Shown here: piece by piece, positions 1-8,100 of the stretch
Layout of the letters: each line of letters opens with the position of its first letter
How positions within the stretch are numbered: the first letter of the stretch is position 1
NCBI RefSeq assembly: GCF_021109255.1
Contig: NZ_JAJODG010000002.1
Source of the DNA: Merdimmobilis hominis
GTDB lineage: Bacteria; Bacillota; Clostridia; Oscillospirales; Ruminococcaceae
Length of the DNA: 64,000 bases
Direction: 5' to 3' (one strand)
Notes under the pieces: model-generated
Told to the model about the DNA's origin: nothing
What the model saw: only the letters and a program-made list of their open reading frames with translations
The model's database searches: none
Translations under genes and position numbers: made by a program

Positions 1-1440
1 AACCATCCCCAGGACTGCCTCCATTGCGAGCGCAATCGCAAGTGCGAGCTCCAAACCCTGGCGGAGGAGTTCGGCATCCGCAAAAACGCCTTTGACCCGG
101 TCTACCGCCCTGTCCCCAAAGATTTGAGCAATCCCGCCATGGTCCGGGATATGAGCAAATGCATCCGCTGCGGCCGCTGTGTGGACGCCTGCCAGGCGGT
201 TCAGGAGGTCAATGCCATCGGCTATTCCGGCCGCTCTACCGGCTTTAAAATCACCACCGCTTTTGAAAAGCCTTTGAGCGAATCCCCCTGTGTCTACTGC
301 GGCCAGTGCATTGCCGCCTGCCCGGTGGGCGCCCTCTATGAGAAAGACGACACCCAAAAGGTGTGGGACGCCCTCTCCAACAAAGACCTCCACGTGGTGG
401 TCCAGACCGCACCTGCGGTCCGTGTGGCCATCGGCGAGGAGTTCGGCATGGAGAAAGGGGCTATTGCCACCGGCAAGATGGTGGCCGCCCTGCGCCGCCT
501 GGGCTTTGACAAGGTGTTTGACACCAACTTCTCCGCCGACCTGACCATTGTGGAGGAGGGTAACGAGCTTCTCTCCCGCCTCAAGAGCGGCAAAAATCTG
601 CCGATGATCACCTCCTGCAGCCCCGGATGGATCAACTATGTGGAGAAGAAATATCCTGACCTGCTGGATCTTGTCTCCAGCTGCAAATCCCCCCAGCAGA
701 TGTTTGGCGCAGTGGCTAAGACCTATTACGCCGACAAAATGGAAATCCCCCGGGAGAAGATGTTCGTGGTCTCCATTATGCCCTGCGTGGCTAAGAAATA
801 CGAGGCTCAGCGGCCGGAGATGAACTCCAGCGGCTACCAGGATGTAGATGTGGTCCTTACCACCCGGGAATTGGCTAAGATGATCCGCCTGGCCGGCATC
901 CAATTTGGCGCCCTGCCGGAAGAAGAGTTTGACAGTCCGTTGGGCCTTGCCTCCGGTGCGGGAGCCATCTTCGGCACCTCTGGAGGGGTCATGGAGGCCG
1001 CAGTCCGCACCGTCTATGAGATTGTCACCGGCAAAGAGCCCCAGAGTCTTGATTTTAACGAACTGCGGGGTCATGAGGGCATCAAAGAAGCCTCTTTGGA
1101 TTTGGATGGCACCACCGTGAAAGTTGCAGTTGCCAATGGCCTCTCCAACGCCAAAATCTTGATGGATAAAGTTCGCGCCGGTGAGGCCGACTACCAATTC
1201 ATTGAGATCATGTGCTGCCCAGGCGGCTGTGTAGGCGGCGGCGGGCAGCCCTTCCGCACCACTGCGGCTATCCGCTCCAACCGGATGACCGGCCTCTACA
1301 AGGTGGATAAGGACAGCAAAATCCGCCAGTCCCACAAAAACCCGGAAATTCTCGCCCTGTACGATGAATTCCTGGGCGAGCCCAACGGCCATCTGGCCCA
1401 TGAACTGCTCCACACCCATTATACCGACCGGAGCCACTAA
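1..1440 (+). CDS. hydA: [FeFe] hydrogenase, catalytic subunit (5' end outside window)
   Basis: Iron-only hydrogenase that reduces protons to H2 or oxidises H2 using ferredoxin or NAD(P)H-linked electrons. The frame is open to base 1, so the N-terminus is missing; 479 residues are visible. The visible part starts inside a NuoG-like His/Cys cluster motif (HPQDCLHCERNRKCELQ). Two 4Fe-4S ferredoxin motifs follow (CIRCGRC at about nt 160-180, CVYCGQC at about nt 290-310). The three H-cluster signatures are all present: TSCSPGW (about nt 610), MPCVAKKYEAQR (about nt 780) and EIMCCPGGCVGGGGQP (about nt 1205). The C-terminal small-subunit-like region is complete. A hairpin terminator follows directly. 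HydB/HydC-type partners, if any, would lie to the left of the window. Confidence 0.96.
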   Translation, partial: NHPQDCLHCERNRKCELQTLAEEFGIRKNAFDPVYRPVPKDLSNPAMVRDMSKCIRCGRCVDACQAVQEVNAIGYSGRSTGFKITTAFEKPLSESPCVYCGQCIAACPVGALYEKDDTQKVWDALSNKDLHVVVQTAPAVRVAIGEEFGMEKGAIATGKMVAALRRLGFDKVFDTNFSADLTIVEEGNELLSRLKSGKNLPMITSCSPGWINYVEKKYPDLLDLVSSCKSPQQMFGAVAKTYYADKMEIPREKMFVVSIMPCVAKKYEAQRPEMNSSGYQDVDVVLTTRELAKMIRLAGIQFGALPEEEFDSPLGLASGAGAIFGTSGGVMEAAVRTVYEIVTGKEPQSLDFNELRGHEGIKEASLDLDGTTVKVAVANGLSNAKILMDKVRAGEADYQFIEIMCCPGGCVGGGGQPFRTTAAIRSNRMTGLYKVDKDSKIRQSHKNPEILALYDEFLGEPNGHLAHELLHTHYTDRSH

Positions 1441-1448
1441 AAAAGCAA

Positions 1449-1488
1449 AACGCCCCGCGGGACGCAAACGTTCCACGGGGCGTTCTTG
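1449..1488 (+). terminator. Rho-independent terminator of hydA
   Basis: A 16-base arm (1449-1464, AACGCCCCG-rich) pairs with 1469-1484 around a CAAA loop, with two mismatches. A short T-containing tail follows. It lies nine bases after the hydA stop codon. Confidence 0.85.
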
Positions 1489-1567
1489 TATATCCTACCC
1501 CTTCCCCGCCTAGGTGGAGGAAGACATTTCCCCCTTCTCTTTAGGGGATTTGTTTTTTATCATACGA

Positions 1568-1603
1568 AAAAAAGCGAACGGGAATAACCCCGTTCGCTTT
1601 TCT
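1568..1603 (-). terminator. Terminator downstream of rpsU (possibly bidirectional)
   Basis: GCGAACGGG (1574-1582) pairs with CCCGTTCGC (1589-1597). On the minus strand it is followed by a run of Ts, 22 bases beyond the rpsU stop. T-rich flanks on both sides could also let it stop plus-strand read-through. Confidence 0.8.
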
Positions 1604-1624
1604 CTTCCTTAGAGGACACAAACC

Positions 1625-1801
1625 CTATTTGAATTTGCGTTTCCGAGCAGCTTCAGACTTCTTTTTCCGTTTGACGGAAGGTTTTTCGTAGTGCTCTCTT
1701 TTGCGAACCTCAGCCAGAACGCCAGCTCTAGCGCACTGTCTCTTAAATCTTCTAAGAGCGCTATCCAAAGACTCGTTATCTTTAATACGAATTTCTGCCA
1801 T
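1625..1801 (-). CDS. rpsU: 30S ribosomal protein S21
   Basis: A short 58-residue gene coding for ribosomal protein S21, which sits near the 3' end of 16S rRNA on the small subunit. The translation begins MAEIRIKDNESLDSALRRF and ends in the usual lysine/arginine-rich tail (KRKKKSEAARKRKFK). The length matches the family. The ATG is preceded by AAGGAGGG at good spacing. It is a single-gene unit with its own consensus promoter upstream and a hairpin terminator downstream. It is easily missed because of its size. Confidence 0.96.
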   Translation of the reverse strand: MAEIRIKDNESLDSALRRFKRQCARAGVLAEVRKREHYEKPSVKRKKKSEAARKRKFK

Positions 1802-1864
1802 TTACAATATCCCTCCTTACGCCCAACCGGCAGGAGTTTTTATCCCAAGTGGATAACATCGAAT

Positions 1865-1894
1865 ATTATACAATATCATGCACTAGGATGTCAA
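1865..1894 (-). promoter_or_regulatory. Sigma-A promoter of rpsU
   Basis: On the minus strand TTGACA (1889-1894) is followed after 18 bases by TATAAT (1865-1870), both perfect consensus hexamers. The leader to the rpsU ATG is about 60 bases. Confidence 0.88.
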
Positions 1895-2013
1895 TACCTT
1901 TGCCCCCATTGAATACAAGTTTCTTCCAAATTCTTTTTTGAAGAGAACCCTTTCATCCAGAGGGGCAGCAAGACCCAGCGGAACTGATTATTTTAAATAT
2001 AAAGTCTACATAA

Positions 2014-2107
2014 ACTGGAAAAATCCCGATGCGGCTTTGCCGCAGGAAGGGCCGCACCCTGACAGGGATTTCTTCCCCAATGATCGCTTTGCGATCATTT
2101 TACCACG
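2014..2107. repeat. Hairpin-rich intergenic repeat, copy 1
   Basis: Contains two short hairpins with the same GCTTTGC core (GCGGCTTTGCCGC near 2030 and AATGATCGCTTTGCGATCATT near 2079-2099). The outer sequences CTGGAAAAATCCCG and GGATTTCTTCCCCAATG recur in the 29.5 kb patch. The right edge runs into the last codons of leuS, so the leuS stop codon lies inside the second hairpin. No protein is encoded. It is not an obvious terminator because no T-run follows on either strand. Confidence 0.7.
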
Positions 2108-4506
2108 ATGTTGACCAATTTGCCGGGGACACAGATCTCCTTGACCACTGTTTTGCCTGCTATGGCCGCTGCGATGGACTCATTGGCCTTGGCGGCGGCA
2201 ATGGCATCCTGGTTGCTGCAATCGGCGGGAATGACCACACGGGCCTTTACCTTGCCGTTCACCTGCACTGCGATCTCCACGCTGGCATCCTTGCACTTTG
2301 CCTCATCATAGGAGGGCCATTTCTGGTCGGTGATCATGCCGCCGAAGCCGCAGACCTCCCAGAGTTCTTCCGCAATATGGGGGGCAAAGGGATTGAGCAA
2401 CAGGAGGAAAGTTTTAAACTCCCCACGGGTGATGCTCCCCTTGTCGGTGATTTCGTTGAGCAGGCTCATCATCGCCGCGATAGCGGTGTTGAACTTCATC
2501 TCCTCGATATCCTCACTGACCTTCTTGATGGTCTTGTGGAAAGAGGTTTCCAGCTCCTTAGAGTATCCCTCCCCATCGGTGAGGACATCCTGCAGGCCCC
2601 AGATACGCTCCAGGAACCGTTTGCAGCCCTTAATGGAGGAGGTGTTCCAAGGGGCGCTCTTCTCAAAATCGCCAATGAACATCTCATAGAGGCGCATGGT
2701 ATCGGCGCCGTATTCCTTGACAATGTCATCGGGGTTGACCACATTGCCCCGGGATTTGCTCATCTTCTCCCCGTTTTCGCCCAGGATCATACCGTGGCTT
2801 GTCCGTTTGGCATAGGGTTCGGGACAGCTGACTACACCGATGTCATAGAGGAATTTGTGCCAGAACCGGGAGTAGAGCAGGTGCAGAGTGGTGTGCTCCA
2901 TGCCGCCGTTGTACCAGTCCACCGGCAGCCAGTAGTCCAGGGCCTCTTTAGCAGCCAAAGCAGTGTCGCAGGTGGGGTCGCAGTAGCGCATAAAGTACCA
3001 GGAGGAGCCTGCCCACTGGGGCATGGTGTCGGTCTCCCGTTTGGCGGGGCCGCCGCAGCAGGGACAGGTGGTGTTGACCCAGGCGTCCATCTTCGCCAAG
3101 GGGGATTCGCCATTTTCGGTGGGCTCATAGCTTTCCACCTCAGGCAGGGTCAAGGGCAACTCACTCTCCGGCAGGGGAACATAGCCGCACTTCTCGCAAT
3201 AGACAATGGGGATGGGTTCGCCCCAGTAACGCTGGCGGGAGAACACCCAGTCACGCAGTTTGTAGTTGACCTTGGGCTGTCCTTTTCCTTCTTTTTCCAG
3301 CCAGGCGATGATCTTCTTCTTGGCCTCTTCCACTGTCAGGCCGTCCAGCATGCCGGAGTTGACCATAATGCCGGTCTCGCAGTCGGTGAAGGCTTCCTTC
3401 TCCACATCGCCGCCTTTGACCACCTCAACGATGGGCAGGCCGAACTTTTTGGCGAACTCCCAGTCCCGGGTGTCGTGACCGGGGACCGCCATGATGGCGC
3501 CGGTGCCGTAGGTCATCAGCACATAATCGGAGACGAAGATGGGGATCTCCTTGCCGTTGACGGGGTTGATGCCCCGCACCCCGTCGATGCGGATGCCAGT
3601 CTTGTCCTTGTTCACTTCTGAGCGTTCAAAGTCGGACTTTTGGGCCGCCTGCTGCTGGTAGGCCTTGATCTCCTCCAGGTTGGCGATCTTGTCCGCCCAC
3701 TTCTCCAGGAAGGGGTGCTCCGGCGACATGACCATGTAGGTGGCGCCGTACAGGGTATCTGGGCGGGTGGTGTAGATAAGCAGGTCATCGCCGGCGGTGG
3801 TGGCAAAGGTCACCTCTGCGCCGGTGGAGCGGCCGATCCAGTTCTTCTGGGAAGTCTTGACCCGGTCTATGTAATCCAGACCCTCCATATCAAGGTCGTC
3901 GATCAGCCGCTGGGCATATTCGGTGATTTTCAGCATCCACTGGCTTTTTACCTTGTGGATGACCTGGCCGCCGCAGCGCTCGCAGACGCCGCCCACGACC
4001 TCCTCGTTGGCCAGAACCACTTTACAGGAAGTGCACCAGTTGACGTTCATCTCCTTTTTATAGGCCAGGCCGTGTTTAAACAGCTGGAGGAAAATCCACT
4101 GGGTCCATTTGTAGTAACTGGGGTCGGTGGTGTTGATTTCCCGGTCCCAGTCAAAGGAGAGACCGAGAGACTGGAGCTGGGATTTGAAGCGGGCCACATT
4201 CTGCCGGGTGACAATCTCCGGGTGGATGTGGTTCTTAATGGCGAAGTTCTCAGTGGGCAGGCCAAAGGCGTCCCACCCCATGGGATACAGCACGTTGTAC
4301 CCCTCCAGGCGGCGTTTGCGCGCCACGATGTCCAGGGCGGTATAGGAGCGGGGATGGCCCACGTGTAAGCCCTGCCCCGAGGGGTAGGGGAACTCCACCA
4401 AGGCGTAATATTTCGGCTTGGTGTAATCGTTGGTGGCGGCAAAGACATGCTTGTCCGCCCAAATTTTTTGCCATTTTTGTTCAATGGCCGCAAACTCATA
4501 TTTCAA
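2095..4506 (-). CDS. leuS: Leucyl-tRNA synthetase
   Basis: Class I synthetase that charges tRNA-Leu in the cytoplasm; 803 residues, normal for bacterial LeuRS. The HIGH-type motif (GLHVGHPRSYTALD) lies near residue 45 and KMSKS (GEKMSKSRGN) is in the C-terminal half. The editing-domain insertion and a zinc-binding-type segment (CTSCKVV, CERCGG) are visible. The reading frame extends further upstream, but the best start is TTG at 4506: GGGAGGT sits seven bases before it and the protein then begins LKYEFAAIEQKWQKIW as in homologs. It is the last gene of the block after rsfS. The stop codon lies inside a repeat hairpin. Confidence 0.95.
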   Translation of the reverse strand: MKYEFAAIEQKWQKIWADKHVFAATNDYTKPKYYALVEFPYPSGQGLHVGHPRSYTALDIVARKRRLEGYNVLYPMGWDAFGLPTENFAIKNHIHPEIVTRQNVARFKSQLQSLGLSFDWDREINTTDPSYYKWTQWIFLQLFKHGLAYKKEMNVNWCTSCKVVLANEEVVGGVCERCGGQVIHKVKSQWMLKITEYAQRLIDDLDMEGLDYIDRVKTSQKNWIGRSTGAEVTFATTAGDDLLIYTTRPDTLYGATYMVMSPEHPFLEKWADKIANLEEIKAYQQQAAQKSDFERSEVNKDKTGIRIDGVRGINPVNGKEIPIFVSDYVLMTYGTGAIMAVPGHDTRDWEFAKKFGLPIVEVVKGGDVEKEAFTDCETGIMVNSGMLDGLTVEEAKKKIIAWLEKEGKGQPKVNYKLRDWVFSRQRYWGEPIPIVYCEKCGYVPLPESELPLTLPEVESYEPTENGESPLAKMDAWVNTTCPCCGGPAKRETDTMPQWAGSSWYFMRYCDPTCDTALAAKEALDYWLPVDWYNGGMEHTTLHLLYSRFWHKFLYDIGVVSCPEPYAKRTSHGMILGENGEKMSKSRGNVVNPDDIVKEYGADTMRLYEMFIGDFEKSAPWNTSSIKGCKRFLERIWGLQDVLTDGEGYSKELETSFHKTIKKVSEDIEEMKFNTAIAAMMSLLNEITDKGSITRGEFKTFLLLLNPFAPHIAEELWEVCGFGGMITDQKWPSYDEAKCKDASVEIAVQVNGKVKARVVIPADCSNQDAIAAAKANESIAAAIAGKTVVKEICVPGKLVNIVVK

Positions 4507-4562
4507 TGTAGGTACCTCCCAAATGCCGTTCGGCATGGATTTTGTGTCACAGCGGGCAGGAA

Positions 4563-4922
4563 TCAGTCCTGGGTCAGCACATCCGACAGATCGACGCGAG
4601 GCGCGTCCGCCCATAGTCGGTCCAGCGAATAAAACTCCCGGGCCTCCTCCAGAAACACATGGACGATCACATCGCTGTAATCGAGCAAAATCCAGGCGGC
4701 GGAATTATACCCCTCCACCCGTTTGGGCTCAACGCCCAGCTGGGAGAGTTTTTCCTCCACCTCGTCGGCCAGCGCTTTGGTCTGGGAGGTGCTGCTGCCC
4801 GAAGCCACCACAAAATAATCGCCGATGGTGGTCAGGCCATTGATATCAATGGCTTCTACATCCTTGGCTTTTTTGGCATCCAGCAGGGCGGCAACCTTTT
4901 TTGCCAGTTCCAATGCTGTCAT
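4563..4922 (-). CDS. rsfS: Ribosomal silencing factor RsfS
   Basis: 119 residues. RsfS (YbeB/Iojap family) binds ribosomal protein L14 and blocks subunit joining when nutrients are scarce. The typical core is present: a DIxxL-type segment (AIDINGLTTIGDYFVVASG), the SSxxQ region (STSQTKALADEVEEKL) and a WILLDYSDVIVHVF strand. It lies between the LCP gene and leuS, an order common in Clostridia. The ATG follows a GGAGGGG ribosome binding site. Confidence 0.95.
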   Translation of the reverse strand: MTALELAKKVAALLDAKKAKDVEAIDINGLTTIGDYFVVASGSSTSQTKALADEVEEKLSQLGVEPKRVEGYNSAAWILLDYSDVIVHVFLEEAREFYSLDRLWADAPRVDLSDVLTQD

Positions 4923-4951
4923 CTTTTCCCCTCCTTTACCGTCCCATACGC

Positions 4952-5989
4952 CTAATCTGTGGGAAAAGCGCTGGGATTCTCTATCAAATCGCCCGGTAAG
5001 TTCCCCTCACCGGCCGATTCTTCTATGGGTTGTTCTTCCTCACTGGCCGGTTCTTCCGGCTCAGGCGGCGGGAGCGGCACTGCGGCCACCTCCAGCTGGG
5101 ATGGGGGAACTTCCTCCCCCACCGGGCGGAACGCTTCATTCAAAAGATCCGCCAGGGCTTCCCGATCCGCTTCATAGACCGAGTAGCCGTTGTGATAAGT
5201 CCCCCGGCCTGGGAGCAGATAGAACTCCACCCCGCTGTCCGGAACCTGGTAAGCCCGGTTGGCAAGGCTGGCCATCTGCCCGAGGGGCAGGTCGGTTTTC
5301 ACCTCGCCGGCGTGGTCCAAAAGGATTTGGATGGACTTGAGCCGCCCTTCCCGCCGCACCGCATCTAATACCCCGTGAAGGAACTCCTTCTGAGCGCCCA
5401 GGCGGCCGATATCGCCAGTGGCATAGCCTTTGCGGTACCGGATAAACCACTCCGCCTGCTCTCCATTCAGCCGCTGTTTCCCCTCCTCCAGCACCATGCC
5501 GGGCAGGTACTCCATCTGGAAGGGGACCTCCACCTCCACCCCGCCCATGGCGTCCACCATGCTTCGCAGGCCAGAAAGGGTGATAGTCGCTGTGTAGTCG
5601 ATGGGGAGCTGGAGCTGCTTTTCCACCAGTGTTTTCAGCTCCTGGATGCCGCTGTCCCCCTTGGGATGGCCGTAGACCGCGTTGATCTTGCCGGTGACAT
5701 ACCCGTCCCCGATATAGGTATCCCGGGGGATTTGCAAAAGGCTGATACGGTCGGTTTCCAGGTCAAAGCGGCCCAGGATGATCACGTCGGTGAGCATACC
5801 GGTCTCGTCGATGCCGCAGCCCAACACCGTCACCGCTTTCGCTGAGAGGGGTTCAAACTCCATTTCCCTCTCCCCAGGGGAGTCCGGCCCATCCGGAACC
5901 GCGGCCCCAGGCCAGCGCAGAAAAAACACCGTCACCCCCAACAGTACAGGGATGAGAAGCCACCGAAACTTGTTGAACCCACCGGCCAA
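4952..5989 (-). CDS. LytR-CpsA-Psr (LCP) family cell-wall glycopolymer ligase
   Basis: 345 residues. LCP proteins transfer wall teichoic acid or other glycopolymers from a lipid carrier to peptidoglycan outside the cell. An N-terminal membrane anchor (about residues 9-25, WLLIPVLLGVTVFFLRW) is followed by the LCP domain. Substrate-binding signatures are visible: QIPRDTY at about residue 85 and RYRKGYATGDIGRLGAQ near residue 190. The C-terminal tail is proline- and glutamate-rich and probably disordered. The start is TTG at 5989, eight bases after GGGAGG. It sits between nadD-yqeK and rsfS; the exact polymer is not predictable. Confidence 0.88.
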   Translation of the reverse strand: MAGGFNKFRWLLIPVLLGVTVFFLRWPGAAVPDGPDSPGEREMEFEPLSAKAVTVLGCGIDETGMLTDVIILGRFDLETDRISLLQIPRDTYIGDGYVTGKINAVYGHPKGDSGIQELKTLVEKQLQLPIDYTATITLSGLRSMVDAMGGVEVEVPFQMEYLPGMVLEEGKQRLNGEQAEWFIRYRKGYATGDIGRLGAQKEFLHGVLDAVRREGRLKSIQILLDHAGEVKTDLPLGQMASLANRAYQVPDSGVEFYLLPGRGTYHNGYSVYEADREALADLLNEAFRPVGEEVPPSQLEVAAVPLPPPEPEEPASEEEQPIEESAGEGNLPGDLIENPSAFPTD

Positions 5990-6007
5990 ATGCCGCGCCT
6001 CCCTTAT

Positions 6008-7186
6008 TCAGCGCACAACATAACAATTGTAAGCGCCCAGCGTATCGGAGTTGATCAGCGCCTTTTTCTGCAAAAGGTCGCCCATGATAAACTCCATCGC
6101 CTCCCGCATTGCGTCATCCAAGGAAGTATCCGCCAAATCGCGCATCTTTTCCACCCCGCCGTATGTTCTGTCTTTGGAGGTCAAATCGGCCAGGTAGACA
6201 ATCTGCTCCAGCCGGGTCATATTTGCCCGGCCAGTGGTGTGATACCGCACTGCATTTAGTATTTGAAGGTTGTGGATGTTTAATGCATCCCGCAGGTAGA
6301 TGGCCCCCGCCGCCGCGTGCCAAAGTTTGGGCTGCTGCGGCAAAGTTTTCTCAAAAATTATATCAGAATTTACAATCCTTTGCAACTGCTCGTCGCCGGG
6401 GACGTTCTTCTGAATATCGTGGAGAAGGCCCGCCACTAAGGCATAGGTTTCATTCTCCCCCCAGCGCTTGGCCAGGCGGACCGCCTGCTTTGCCACATAC
6501 AGGGAGTGGATGCGGCGGCTGTCCTTTAACAGGGTTTTCATCTGCGCCACATACCCCCCGATGTCGTACACATACTTGCCCGGGTCCAATCCATAGAGGC
6601 CGTTTTGGCGGATGTATTCCTCCCCCTGGGGCGGCAGAAACCCTTCCACCGGCTCCCCTTGACGGATCTTCTTCCGCACCTGGGTGGAAGAGAGGGGCTT
6701 TACCTGGATGTCCAGTACCCGGCAGCTCCAGCCGCGGGCGCGGTACTCTTTCTCCTTAGCCTGGAGGGCTTCCAGCTCTCCCCCGTCCCGGGCGCCGCCG
6801 CAAAGGGTGCATAGAAGGGCGATCTCCCCGGCCATATACCAGCTTTCAAAGGTCAAAAACATATCCGACCCCATCAGGAGGAAGAATTCATCCTCCTTGG
6901 GATAAGCGTTCCGCAGTTCCCGCAGGGTCATCACCGTATAGCTGGGGCCCTCCCTCCGCAGCTCCAAATCGCAGGGGACAAACCGGGGATCGGTTTTGGC
7001 GGCCAGACGGCAGAGGTTCAGCCGGTGCTCCGCTGGGGCAAGGTCCTGTGCCGACTTGTGGGGCGGGATGGCCGTGGGGATGAGCAATACCCTGTCCAAC
7101 CCCAGCCGGTCTGCAAATTGGGTGGCCAGCGACAGATGTCCTTGATGGATGGGGTTAAAGGTGCCGCCGAAAACGCCGATTTTCAT
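6008..7186 (-). CDS. nadD: Fused nicotinate-nucleotide adenylyltransferase (NadD) and YqeK-type HD hydrolase
   Basis: 392 residues in one uninterrupted frame. Residues 1 to about 195 are NadD, which makes nicotinate adenine dinucleotide for NAD synthesis: GVFGGTFNPIHQGHL near the start carries the nucleotidyltransferase HxGH motif, and SSTQVRKKIRQG is the ISST-type motif. Residues about 205-392 are a YqeK-like HD domain, a family known to cleave diadenosine tetraphosphate: RRIHSL, LLHDIQK, HAAAGA and YHTTGR supply the metal ligands. In B. subtilis nadD and yqeK are separate neighbours; here they are joined. yhbY lies upstream and LCP-rsfS downstream. Both halves look intact. Confidence 0.93.
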   Translation of the reverse strand: MKIGVFGGTFNPIHQGHLSLATQFADRLGLDRVLLIPTAIPPHKSAQDLAPAEHRLNLCRLAAKTDPRFVPCDLELRREGPSYTVMTLRELRNAYPKEDEFFLLMGSDMFLTFESWYMAGEIALLCTLCGGARDGGELEALQAKEKEYRARGWSCRVLDIQVKPLSSTQVRKKIRQGEPVEGFLPPQGEEYIRQNGLYGLDPGKYVYDIGGYVAQMKTLLKDSRRIHSLYVAKQAVRLAKRWGENETYALVAGLLHDIQKNVPGDEQLQRIVNSDIIFEKTLPQQPKLWHAAAGAIYLRDALNIHNLQILNAVRYHTTGRANMTRLEQIVYLADLTSKDRTYGGVEKMRDLADTSLDDAMREAMEFIMGDLLQKKALINSDTLGAYNCYVVR

Positions 7187-7204
7187 AGGCTGCGCCTCCC
7201 TTAG

Positions 7205-7498
7205 TTACAGCTCGATTTTGGGGTCTTTGTCATTGCGGCGGTACAGGACGATCCGGGTGCCGATGACCTGCACCACCTCAGAGCCGGTCAGGGCGGCCAG
7301 CTCCTGTGCCGTCTCCTGGGCGAAGGCGGGGGCGGTTTCCAGCACCCGCAGCTTGATCAGCTCCCGGGCAGTGAGGGCGTCGTTCACCTGCTTCACCGTA
7401 GCTTCCGAAATGCCGGATTTCCCAATTTGGAAGATGGTCTCCATCGGGTTGGCCAGGGATTTGAGTTTTGCGCGTTGTTTTGATGTGATCACTTGCAT
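7205..7498 (-). CDS. yhbY: YhbY/CRM-domain RNA-binding protein
   Basis: 97 residues, a single CRM domain that associates with pre-50S ribosomal particles. It opens MQVITSKQRAKLKSLAN. The GxxG-type loop is present (QIGKSGISEATVKQV), followed by LKVRVLETAP-like and GTRIVLYRR segments typical of the family. The gene lies 18 bases upstream of nadD-yqeK and 12 bases downstream of rdgB, so it is part of the same transcript. The position next to nadD matches B. subtilis yqeI. Confidence 0.92.
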   Translation of the reverse strand: MQVITSKQRAKLKSLANPMETIFQIGKSGISEATVKQVNDALTARELIKLRVLETAPAFAQETAQELAALTGSEVVQVIGTRIVLYRRNDKDPKIEL

Positions 7499-7510
7499 TC
7501 TCCTAGTTGT

Positions 7511-8098
7511 TTATTTTAATAATTGAGGCAGCTCTTCTGCAAAGAGTCGCAGGGCTTTGCCCCGGTGGCTCATGGCGTCCTTTTCCTCGCCGGAGAGTTG
7601 GGCAAAGCTCCTCTCCCCCACGTAGAAGATGGGGTCGTATCCGAAGCCATTCTCCCCACGGCACTCATAGCCGATGGTCCCTTCGCAGCTGGCCTCAAAG
7701 AGATGAGGAGTGGAATCCTCTCCCACAAAGCAGATGGCGCTGGTGAACCGGGCAGTGCGCTCCTCGGGGGCGGCGTCCTTCAGCTCCGCCAGCAAGGCGG
7801 CGATCTTTTCGGGGTAGGGGGTGTCCTCCCCTTGGTACCGGGCGGAGTATACCCCGGGGCGGCCGTCCAGGTAATCGACACACAAGCCGGAGTCGTCGGA
7901 GATGGCCGGCTTGCCGGTCACCTTGTGGATGGTCATGGCCTTGATGGTGGCATTCTCCCCAAAGGTGGAGCCGTCCTCCTCAATCTCCATGTCCACCCCG
8001 GCCTCTTCCATGCCGATGACGGTGCAGCCGAATTCTTCCAAGATGCGGGCGAATTCCCGCATCTTGCCTTGGTTGCGGGTTGCTACAATGATTTCCAT
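7511..8098 (-). CDS. rdgB: XTP/dITP diphosphatase (RdgB/HAM1 family)
   Basis: 195 residues. It hydrolyses non-canonical purine triphosphates such as dITP and XTP, keeping them out of DNA. The family signatures are clear: ATRNQGKMREF at the N-terminus binds the nucleotide, SDDSGLCVDYLDGRPGVYSARY is mid-protein (residues about 66-88), and GFGYDPIFYV and MSHRGKALR are near the C-terminus. The ATG follows GGAGGAATAATC. It lies two bases downstream of ftsY, suggesting translational coupling. Confidence 0.95.
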   Translation of the reverse strand: MEIIVATRNQGKMREFARILEEFGCTVIGMEEAGVDMEIEEDGSTFGENATIKAMTIHKVTGKPAISDDSGLCVDYLDGRPGVYSARYQGEDTPYPEKIAALLAELKDAAPEERTARFTSAICFVGEDSTPHLFEASCEGTIGYECRGENGFGYDPIFYVGERSFAQLSGEEKDAMSHRGKALRLFAEELPQLLK

Positions 8099-8100
8099 GA

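Noticed and set aside
2029..3621. Long plus-strand open frame of 530 codons opposite leuS
   Set aside because: It is antisense to the well-supported leuS gene; low-stop antisense frames are expected in GC-rich DNA and its protein has no recognisable domain.
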